From NCBI GenBank assembly GCA_017448965.1, contig JAFSKK010000063.1, forward strand, positions 124,001 through 188,000: a stretch of 64,000 bases of DNA. The letters are read 5' to 3'. Position 1 is the first letter of the stretch. Each line of letters starts with the position of its first letter. Under the pieces are notes generated by a model that was given only the letters and a program-made list of their open reading frames with translations, was not told where the DNA came from and ran no database searches. The stretch is from Bacteroidaceae bacterium. GTDB lineage: Bacteria; Bacteroidota; Bacteroidia; Bacteroidales; Bacteroidaceae. Of the stretch, positions 1 to 7,445 are shown piece by piece. The translations under genes were made by a program, and so were the position numbers.

Positions 1-2526
1 GAAGCCCGAGCACCATTCTTCGTGCTTTGCCTTACGTAGGTTCCATGTCCGCCCTTCCCTTAAATTGTTGCGTGGCATCATGGTGAAGTCGTAGGGACGC
101 AAACTTTCTAATGCCTTATCCACCTGTGAAGAGCAGTAGGCCAACTGCTGATTCACGTTGAACTGTCCGATCTCCTTCGTGAAGACCACACCGCTGACGT
201 GATTGCCCACAAACATCGGCACGTAGTCGGCGGTGGCATACCAGCGAGGCTTGCTGGGCATCTCGTCGTAGATTGGCTGTCCGTTGATTTTCATTCCTTT
301 GAAGGTGATGTTGCGGATGCCGTGGTCGGTGTCGTAGCCGTTGATGATGGAGAGATTCGGCGTAGTGCCCGTGTAGCGGACGTTGCGGAAGGTGACATCC
401 TCCACGCCCCTACCTGGTGCCGTGCAATACTTCTGGTTATATCCCACCTTCACCTGCGCAATGCTGCCAGCCTCAATCTGTTCAATGCGAATGTTATCGA
501 AGAGTACATCGCGCACGAGGTTGCCGTCGCCGCAGTTAATGGCCAGACAGCCCTGGTAGTCCACCTGTGGCTCTGCCTGTCCCAGAATGTCGATGTTCTC
601 ATAAACCAGATGCTCGATGGTGTCGCCCACCTCAGGGTTGCCGTGAATGCCGATGAAGATAGGGTGCGCCACGTCGGCCCAGAGTGTGCTGTTGCGCATC
701 CGCACATTTCGGGTGTTGCCGCTGAAGCCCTTCCGAGTGGCGTAGGCCGTGGTGCAGTCATCGCTGTTACGGCAGAACACGCGGTCGAAAAGGACATTCG
801 AGGAGGCAAAGACATTTAAGCCGTCACCCCATCCAGGATGTGATATGCTCCTGACATCGTGCAGCGTCACACCGTCACTACTACCCACAGGACAGGTGTT
901 GACGATGAGACCGTCAATCAGCACGTTCTTCGAACGGTGAATATGACAGCCTTCATAGCCACTTGCAGGTCGGGCGATGCCACGGCCTAAGATGCTCACG
1001 TTCTCAGCATTCTCAATGGCAAAGGTGCCCGAGAAATAACTGCCCCCGTCAAGATAGACCGTGGTATTCGACGGCACCTTGATGACATCTTCCGTGTATA
1101 TGCCAGGGGCATAGTAGCGGAAGTCACGGCCCTGTGCTTTGGCAGCTTTCCCGGCATCTTCTTTGCTAATGGTGGGCTTCGAAGTAAATACCAACAGATT
1201 GTCAGTGATGTCGCCGTCCAGTTCCACGCTCACGTTCTCAGGCTGGAACAGAAGGAACTGCACCGTCGAGTCGTTCTGCACGTTGGCAATCGTGCCGCGA
1301 TAGTCGGGACGGATGCGGGCCTTCTTGAATTTCTTGTTTTTGCTAACCACCTTCACAAACACATCGCCCGTGAAGTCGAAGAAGGCGTAGGAAATCTCGC
1401 TAATGGCGTGCTTGCCGCTGCCAGTCGAGGCATTCACCTTCGCCATATATGTGTCTATTTTCGTCCACTCCTTGCTGCCGCGCGGCTGGATGAACACATC
1501 GTAGTCATGCTTCAGAGGCGCACCTTCAGGGGCTGGATACGTAAACACCTGATGCAGTTTCGTACCTTCCTTCACACCCGGCACCCGCACCTCGCGACTC
1601 TCCCCCTTGCGCTCTGCCTTGGCTTGCAGTGCCAGCACCTTTTTCGTGTACGGCATCTTCAGCCCCTTCGCCTTCACATAGTGGTCGTAGGGTTTCTGGT
1701 AGATGTCCCACAGCTTTCCGCGTCCCATCTGCCCCGGTTCCGTCCAGTCGCAGTAGAGACCAGTCAAGTCTGTCCATGTCTCGAAAGGCACGTCGTTGCC
1801 CAGATTGTAGCGGGCCGTGTACTCAAAGCCCTTCATCAGCCGGTTGTCGAGTGCCCCCCAGAGGTCATCGCCCTGCTGCCAAGCCATCTCGCAGATGTCG
1901 GCTATCGCCTCTAGTCCCAACTGCGCGTGTCCTTGGTCGCGTCCTGTCTCCTGACACTGTCCCGTCTCACTGATATAGCGCGGCAGTGAGCCGTTGTCAT
2001 AACCGTGCAGGTAATAGTCGATGGCCTGACGGTACATCACCGTATCCTCCATAACTATCGCCGCCGCCATGCGGAAGCGGTTGACAATCGCACCCCAGTT
2101 GCCGTTGGCGTAGGGACTGTCCGCCTCGAATTTGTTCATCGTTGGCACCATCGCCCTTCTCAGCATAGTTTCCCACGCTGGTGTCTTTTGTTCCTTCTCT
2201 ATTATCATCGCTCTGCATAGCCAGTATCCCTGAATCAGGCACAGCGGTGCATCATGACCATCAATCCTCTGCAACTTCTCCGTGTATGCATTGATGATGC
2301 GCAGTGCTTCATCGTGCTTTCCTTCCTTGGCGAAGTCCCATGCCGCTTTCATATCGCGCTCGCTGCCGTTTTTACTTCCTCGGAACTTACCGTCACGGGC
2401 CACTACTTCGTAAGGTCCAGCCATCTTATACTCCTGCGCGAGTGCTGAGACCAATGAAAAATGAAAAGTTAAAAATGAAAAATGACTTGCACAGAGGAGC
2501 GTGAGAGTAATGACGAAACGTTTCAT
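1..2526 (-). CDS. Secreted two-module protein: alginate-lyase-like toroid plus GH28-like beta-helix (3' end outside window)
   Basis: An uninterrupted minus-strand frame of 842 codons runs from the ATG at 2526 off the left edge. It starts with a signal peptide (about residues 1-33). Next comes an alpha-toroid-type region with the motif ETGRDQGH at residues 193-200, followed by QQGDDLW. That motif recurs in the neighbouring protein at 4485-7250 and is typical of the alginate-lyase superfamily (PL38-like). From about residue 440 a right-handed beta-helix region follows, with a GWGDG element near 570 and NSDDC at about 587-591, resembling the Asp pairs of GH28 pectinases. It is the last visible gene of a minus-strand cluster, 24 nt after the GH43 stop. 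The likely role is cleavage of uronic-acid-containing pectin outside the cytoplasm. Both activities are inferred from motifs; neither substrate is known. The terminus cannot be described. Confidence 0.75.
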   Translation of the reverse strand, partial: MKRFVITLTLLCASHFSFLTFHFSLVSALAQEYKMAGPYEVVARDGKFRGSKNGSERDMKAAWDFAKEGKHDEALRIINAYTEKLQRIDGHDAPLCLIQGYWLCRAMIIEKEQKTPAWETMLRRAMVPTMNKFEADSPYANGNWGAIVNRFRMAAAIVMEDTVMYRQAIDYYLHGYDNGSLPRYISETGQCQETGRDQGHAQLGLEAIADICEMAWQQGDDLWGALDNRLMKGFEYTARYNLGNDVPFETWTDLTGLYCDWTEPGQMGRGKLWDIYQKPYDHYVKAKGLKMPYTKKVLALQAKAERKGESREVRVPGVKEGTKLHQVFTYPAPEGAPLKHDYDVFIQPRGSKEWTKIDTYMAKVNASTGSGKHAISEISYAFFDFTGDVFVKVVSKNKKFKKARIRPDYRGTIANVQNDSTVQFLLFQPENVSVELDGDITDNLLVFTSKPTISKEDAGKAAKAQGRDFRYYAPGIYTEDVIKVPSNTTVYLDGGSYFSGTFAIENAENVSILGRGIARPASGYEGCHIHRSKNVLIDGLIVNTCPVGSSDGVTLHDVRSISHPGWGDGLNVFASSNVLFDRVFCRNSDDCTTAYATRKGFSGNTRNVRMRNSTLWADVAHPIFIGIHGNPEVGDTIEHLVYENIDILGQAEPQVDYQGCLAINCGDGNLVRDVLFDNIRIEQIEAGSIAQVKVGYNQKYCTAPGRGVEDVTFRNVRYTGTTPNLSIINGYDTDHGIRNITFKGMKINGQPIYDEMPSKPRWYATADYVPMFVGNHVSGVVFTKEIGQFNVNQQLAYCSSQVDKALESLRPYDFTMMPRNNLREGRTWNLRKAKHEEWCSGF

Positions 2527-2550
2527 ATAACTATGTTACTTGTTAATCTG

Positions 2551-4041
2551 TTATTCATTAAAAGGCGTGGCACAAAACTTGAGGTCCACCCATCCTTTGG
2601 ATTTAGCGTCATGAGTGATGCTGAACACACCATATTTTGCACCTATCCACTTTCCTTCACGGGCTTGGAAGGGAATAGCGACAGGTGTGAATTGGCAACC
2701 ATCTATACTGTAGCAAAAGTGACAGAGACCTCCTTTGTTACACTGTAAGCAAACGCTGAGGTGACATTCATAATTGGTTTTGGCACCGGCATTGTAAGAG
2801 TGTGCTTTGATATTCCTTATGATAGCGGATTCTTCAGCTCCATCTCGGTCTGCATCTTTGCAAATGATACGTTTCAGCACAAAAGCTTCATCCTGCAGCT
2901 CGACGGAAAGGCGACAGTAGTCACGTCCCATCACCACGAATCCCGACTGCTGACCTTCATTTGTTGCTGTGATGGTTAGGTGAAGAGTATCTGTAAACGT
3001 CTCTCCTTCAAATTTCCTCAGATACAGGTTCGGTACTTCCCATAGGTTTTTGAAGTCAGGTGGCACAGCGTACCCATAAACGCGCACACCGCTATTCGTT
3101 GTAAGCCCAAAGGTATCCTGATAATTGGAGTGCCACTGGTATTGATTTTTAATAGGTGATTTGCATTTTTTACTTTTCATTCTATCACTTTTCAATTCTT
3201 TCATCATCGGCCACTCTTTTTTCCACTCCACATCAAGCAGGTGTAGAATGCGACCATAAGGGCCTCTGTCCTGAAAGGCAATGAACTTATCCGCCACCCA
3301 ACCACCTTGATGAATGCCATTCTTATTAAACACAATCTTGCTCTCATACGGGCCATACACGTTACGGCTGCGCAATGCTACCTGCCATCCTTTCTCTACA
3401 CCGCCCGCAGGAGCAAGGATATAGTAATAGTCATCGCGCTTGTAGAACTTAGGCCCTTCAATCGTGTGATTACCTTCCACTTGACCGTCATAAACGAGGA
3501 TAGGCTTACCAATAACCTGATTTCCGTCAGCAGACAGTTCGCGCACCGTCAACACACTGTTGAAACCACAACGGCTGGCAGCCCACCCGTTTACGAGATA
3601 GCATCGTCCGTCCTCGTCCCATAGCGGGCAAGGATCAATCACACCCTTGCCCTCCACTACCAGCACTGGCTTGCTCCATCGTCCGAGCGGGTCATCACTC
3701 TTCACCATGAACACGCCAAAATCCGGGTCGCCCCAATAGATGTAATATGTGTCATTATGCCGACGGATGCTGGGTGCCCATACGCCGCAGCCGTGCTGAA
3801 CGGTGTTGTAATGCTCAATGGGCAACAATCGTTCCACTGCATAATTCACCAACTCCCAATGTACCAGGTCCGTGCTGTGGAGAATGGGCAGTCCTGGCAT
3901 ACACTGAAAACTACTTGCCGTCAACCAATAGTCACCCGCCGTACCCTCGCAAACATCCGGATCGCTGTAGTCGGCATAGATGATTTGAGCCGGCATCGTC
4001 AATGTGTGTAATAAAAGAAAGAGAAGAATAATCTTTTTCAT
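2551..4041 (-). CDS. Secreted GH43 glycosidase (arabinosidase/xylosidase-type)
   Basis: The protein has 496 residues and a signal peptide ending near residue 18 (MKKIILLFLLLHTL start). The start at 4041 is preferred over 4080 because it puts the signal peptide at the N-terminus. The five-bladed GH43 propeller is recognisable: the catalytic base Asp27 lies in YSDPDV, the pKa-modulating Asp136 in GVIDP, and the general acid Glu195 in TIEGPKFY. A C-terminal beta-sandwich (about 320-490) is like that of GH43 subfamily 12 enzymes. The family removes arabinofuranose or xylose from side chains, and the pectin context favours arabinofuranose. A Lys/Ser-rich segment at about residues 280-300 (MKELKSDRMKSKKCKS) is encoded by AT-rich DNA resembling the local intergenic repeats and may be an insertion between the two domains. 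Confidence 0.88.
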   Translation of the reverse strand: MKKIILLFLLLHTLTMPAQIIYADYSDPDVCEGTAGDYWLTASSFQCMPGLPILHSTDLVHWELVNYAVERLLPIEHYNTVQHGCGVWAPSIRRHNDTYYIYWGDPDFGVFMVKSDDPLGRWSKPVLVVEGKGVIDPCPLWDEDGRCYLVNGWAASRCGFNSVLTVRELSADGNQVIGKPILVYDGQVEGNHTIEGPKFYKRDDYYYILAPAGGVEKGWQVALRSRNVYGPYESKIVFNKNGIHQGGWVADKFIAFQDRGPYGRILHLLDVEWKKEWPMMKELKSDRMKSKKCKSPIKNQYQWHSNYQDTFGLTTNSGVRVYGYAVPPDFKNLWEVPNLYLRKFEGETFTDTLHLTITATNEGQQSGFVVMGRDYCRLSVELQDEAFVLKRIICKDADRDGAEESAIIRNIKAHSYNAGAKTNYECHLSVCLQCNKGGLCHFCYSIDGCQFTPVAIPFQAREGKWIGAKYGVFSITHDAKSKGWVDLKFCATPFNE

Positions 4042-4093
4042 ATATGTTATTCGATTCAATCGCCATCCCAGACAGAGCAACTGCTCACATCTG

Positions 4094-4488
4094 TTAGTGG
4101 CTTACATACTTTTTCCCTTTGGCGATATATACCCGATTCGGGTATTTGCGATATATTGGTATTCCACACATGTCATATACTGTGCCCGCCTCAAATTGAA
4201 AATTGTCTGTTGTCAGTTCATCCACTTCGTGTTCGGGCAACCAGAATATTTCGCCATCGGCTGCTGTAATGACATTCCTTCACCGAGCATGAGGTCGTAG
4301 TCGCCCGAACCCATGATGACCTGTGTCTCTGTCATACCATAGGTGACACTGACGATGCCGTGTGTCTGCGTATCTATGCCCAATGGGGAGCGTAATGACT
4401 CTACACGCAAATCTGAGGCTTCAAGGGCTGCCATAGCCGTGAGTGGCAGCAATAACAAACCTGCAAGGAGGCATTCTTTCTGTTTCAA
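4094..4488 (-). pseudogene. Remnant of a GH78-type alpha-L-rhamnosidase (internal deletion plus frameshift)
   Basis: A short frame starts at 4488, overlapping the stop of the upstream gene by 4 nt (ATGA). It encodes a signal peptide, then ASDLRVESLRSPLGIDTQT, which matches the usual first strand of GH78 rhamnosidases (LRVEyl..PLGID..PRLSW). The sequence then jumps to a stretch (TETQVIMGSGDYDLML) that resembles the last strand of the GH78 C-terminal sandwich; the whole catalytic barrel is absent. The frame stops at 4213, but another minus-strand frame continues from about 4280 to the TAA at 4094 with ADGEIFWLPEHEVDEL and ends VYIAKGKKYVSH, a secretion-tail-like end. I read this as a decayed rhamnosidase gene. 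A small functional secreted peptide of 91 residues is possible but less likely. Confidence 0.6.
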
Positions 4489-7250
4489 TTTACGATTACT
4501 TTTTTACCCTTAATGATATATATTCCCCTGAGTTGTGATGAATCTGTGACCTTGCGACCACTCAAGTCGTAAATGAATATACTATTGTTGGTTTCATTCT
4601 TCAGACTATTAATTCCAACTGCGTTTCCCATAGGAATCAATTGGAAGGGGAAGGTAGTGAGGGTGGTGGCAGCTGCTGTCTGTACTGTGCCGTCAGCAGC
4701 AATATCCCAGTACTTCCGTGTCGAAGCTGTAGTTCCTGTGTGTATGGCGATGCGGTCTGTACCTACGGCTTGTTCAAGATAGAAAGGGAAGTATGCCGAT
4801 GCTGCCAACTTGGCTGCGGTGGTCACCCTCAGGCTGTCTGTATCTGAAAGACTGATGAAGCCGTACTTGGGCGTAGCGGCAGCGGAACGTTCGAGGCACC
4901 ACAGTTGGCTTGAGTCTCCCTCCTCGCGTGACTTGAAACTGACGGGCTGCCCCTTGCCATTGGCTGTTAGATAGGTATCTGTGGCGACGTGGAGTAAAAG
5001 GTAGTTCTCAGGCTCGATCAATGTTGTTTCAGCAGCCTTGACGAAAACGTTGAAGGTGAAGTGGTATTCTTCGCCAGAGAGGGTAAAGGTGGCTGTGTAT
5101 TCACCGCTGGTCTGAAGGTTCTCCAAAGTCAGCGTCTTGCTGCCTGTGGTGCCGTCGCTCCACGAAACCTTGGAAGCTGACACCGAGGAAGGCGTGGTCA
5201 ATCCGAGTGTCACACTGCCGCCCTGCTCCACCACGGCATCAAAACCCTCAGTGGTCGTTTCGCCCACCGTGTTATAGGGAATAGACATCAGGACATGAAT
5301 GTGGAACACCTGTGTGGTAGTGGCTCCGCCCTGGTTAGTACAGGTGACACTGATGTCCTGATCTTTTTTGATGGCTGCTGTGGTGATGCTCTGTGTGGTG
5401 GCTCCGGTGCTCCATTTGTAGGTTCCCCAACCAGCAGAGGACGTTACGTTGAGCGTAGCAGTCTCACCATAAAGCACATTAATGGTGTCTGTTTGGGTGG
5501 TCGTACCATCATAGGTCACACTGGGCGTCAGCTCGTCAGGGGTACAATCGCCCTTAGCAGCGATGGAGAAGCAGAGCTGGCTCTTGATACCGTTCTGGTT
5601 GGTATAGGTGACGCGGTAGATATAGCTGCGGTCGGTGGTGACAGTGATGTCGCGTGTTGCCTCACCCGTGTTCCATTGCCATAGTCCTGTGTCCTCCTCG
5701 CCCTCTGGAAGCTGGGGCATTAGCGTCAATGTCTGACCTGTAGGTACACACGTGTTATTATTTATGGTATAGGTGTTGACCAATCCGCCCAGCTCGTTGT
5801 GGAGCAGGGTCTTCCCATTGACGAGTCCGCGTGTTTTCTCCTGTGCGAGGCTCGGAATGAGGTTTGTTGTGAGTGTGCCGCTATACTCCATCTTCGGGGT
5901 CAGCTCCGTGGGCACTTGTTCGGCAGGACAAAGCTGTTCGTCGCGTGTGTTCATGAGCACGCTATAGCCTAAGTGGTCGTAGCCGCCGCTGGTGCCGCCC
6001 TGTCCGCCCTCATCAATGCCCATATTGGTATAGGAAATATCTGAGAATGGCATTTTCACGCCTTTCACGCCCTCATAGATGCCGATGACGGTGCCCCAGT
6101 AGGGGCGCATCTGCGCGCCGAGGGCTGGCTCCTCCATGAGCCAGGCACGCGAGTCGGTGTAGTAGTAGCCATTGGAACCGTAGTGGTAGTTCACCCACGG
6201 CAATCCCTCCACGCTCTGCGTCTGTGCTGCCACGTATTCGATGCCCGCAGCCAAGCGGTGGTTCATATAGGCAAAGAGGTCATCGCCCTGGTTCCAGCCC
6301 TGTTTCGCAATATCCATAGCCAAGCCTAACGCCATTGCCGAGTGCCCTGTGTCACGTCCGCTCTCATTCATCTGTCCAAGTTCACCGTAACTACCTGTTT
6401 CAAGCTCGCTCTCGGAAGTTGTCACCACGAGGTTGCCGAGGAATTCGGTGAGACCGTCGTTCTTAATAGGTACTTCGGTGCGCGGGTCACGGAATGTGCC
6501 ACACTGGTCGTACTTGAAGTAAGACATGCCCTGGTTGTAGATGAACACGTCATCGCACAGCACACCGATACTCAATACACATAACACGTTGCACAGGCCC
6601 CAGTTCGACCAGTAGTGACCAGGTGCCTGCCACCATTTGCCCGTGTTTTCCCAAGTGCCGTTACGTGAGCGAAGAAAGTTAATAGCCTTTGGATACCACA
6701 GTTCGAGCATCCAGTGCTGAAACTTCTGGAAATCTTCCTGGTTCCAACCTTCGTAGTCGCGCATCAACTCAGCTGCCTGTGCAAACTGATAGCCGTAGAG
6801 CCCCACGGCCAGACACTGATCGGAGTTGCCGCTAATAGCCTTTGTTGTGTTACACCATGCCATGAGGATCCTCACGGCAGCCTTGGCGTTAGCCTCCGTT
6901 CCACCGATTTTCCAGCGCAGTGCATTCTGATAGGCCATCGTTGCCCCGCGTGCGGCATTTATATAATTCTCACCATTTCCGCCGCCGCGTATAATGGTCT
7001 CGACGGGATAGGTCTGTACGCCGCTCTGTGAGTAGGCCGCACTGGTTAGCTTCTGGTAGGCCTGCTTCACTTTGGTGTTACCCTTTTCTAACTGTGCCTT
7101 CACACGGTCAAAATCTGCCTGTGTGTGTAGACCACCTGGATGGATGAATCCACGGTCTTGAGCCATTACTTGCACAACGAAGAATGAACCCTGAACCGCG
7201 AAGAATTGGATTGCGCAGAGAAACGCAAGGCTGAAAAATCTTGTTTTCAT
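4485..7250 (-). CDS. Secreted alginate-lyase-superfamily polysaccharide lyase with beta-sandwich and ricin-like modules
   Basis: The protein has 921 residues. The start at 7250 (MKTRFFSLAFLCAIQFF) gives a proper signal peptide, so an upstream ATG at 7322 was set aside. An alpha-toroid lyase region spans about 30-420, with N/W-rich helices and the motif ESGRDTGH at 296-303 shared with the protein at 1-2526. It resembles PL38-type glucuronan/alginate lyases. Two or three Ig-like beta-sandwich repeats follow (about 480-750; repeated WSTGATT/WSDGTTG motifs), then a ricin-like module (about 760-890). The C-terminus (LRGIYIIKGKKVIVN) resembles short Prevotella secretion or surface-anchoring tails. 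It is the first gene of the minus-strand cluster and is divergent from the regulator at 7446. The exact uronic-acid substrate is not evident. Confidence 0.75.
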   Translation of the reverse strand: MKTRFFSLAFLCAIQFFAVQGSFFVVQVMAQDRGFIHPGGLHTQADFDRVKAQLEKGNTKVKQAYQKLTSAAYSQSGVQTYPVETIIRGGGNGENYINAARGATMAYQNALRWKIGGTEANAKAAVRILMAWCNTTKAISGNSDQCLAVGLYGYQFAQAAELMRDYEGWNQEDFQKFQHWMLELWYPKAINFLRSRNGTWENTGKWWQAPGHYWSNWGLCNVLCVLSIGVLCDDVFIYNQGMSYFKYDQCGTFRDPRTEVPIKNDGLTEFLGNLVVTTSESELETGSYGELGQMNESGRDTGHSAMALGLAMDIAKQGWNQGDDLFAYMNHRLAAGIEYVAAQTQSVEGLPWVNYHYGSNGYYYTDSRAWLMEEPALGAQMRPYWGTVIGIYEGVKGVKMPFSDISYTNMGIDEGGQGGTSGGYDHLGYSVLMNTRDEQLCPAEQVPTELTPKMEYSGTLTTNLIPSLAQEKTRGLVNGKTLLHNELGGLVNTYTINNNTCVPTGQTLTLMPQLPEGEEDTGLWQWNTGEATRDITVTTDRSYIYRVTYTNQNGIKSQLCFSIAAKGDCTPDELTPSVTYDGTTTQTDTINVLYGETATLNVTSSAGWGTYKWSTGATTQSITTAAIKKDQDISVTCTNQGGATTTQVFHIHVLMSIPYNTVGETTTEGFDAVVEQGGSVTLGLTTPSSVSASKVSWSDGTTGSKTLTLENLQTSGEYTATFTLSGEEYHFTFNVFVKAAETTLIEPENYLLLHVATDTYLTANGKGQPVSFKSREEGDSSQLWCLERSAAATPKYGFISLSDTDSLRVTTAAKLAASAYFPFYLEQAVGTDRIAIHTGTTASTRKYWDIAADGTVQTAAATTLTTFPFQLIPMGNAVGINSLKNETNNSIFIYDLSGRKVTDSSQLRGIYIIKGKKVIVN

Positions 7251-7276
7251 ACTTTTACTGTTTAGGAATGATGGTG

Positions 7277-7284
7277 CAAAGATA
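7277..7284 (-). promoter_or_regulatory. Bacteroidota -7 box for the lyase/GH43 cluster
   Basis: On the minus strand the sequence reads TATCTTTG, matching TAnnTTTG, 27 nt before the ATG at 7250. No clear -33 TTTG is present at the expected distance, which is common for promoters that need an activator. The divergent AraC-type regulator is the obvious candidate. Confidence 0.5.
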
Positions 7285-7411
7285 ATACAGCCAGAGAAAA
7301 CAGTAGGTGTCTGTTTTTCCAAGAATATACGTCTCTTACGTATAACGTTGATTTTAGATGTTTCAGACGTACTTTTTAGACAAAAGAAGCTGTTATTTCA
7401 ATAGAAATTTA

Positions 7412-7419
7412 TAACTTTG
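7412..7419 (+). promoter_or_regulatory. Bacteroidota -7 box for the sensor/AraC regulator
   Basis: TAACTTTG matches TAnnTTTG and lies 26 nt upstream of the ATG at 7446. The upstream box is weak. Together with the divergent box at 7277-7284 it leaves about 130 nt between the two promoters for operator sites. Confidence 0.5.
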
Positions 7420-7445
7420 TCGCCCAATAATGATTGTTTTAGTCT

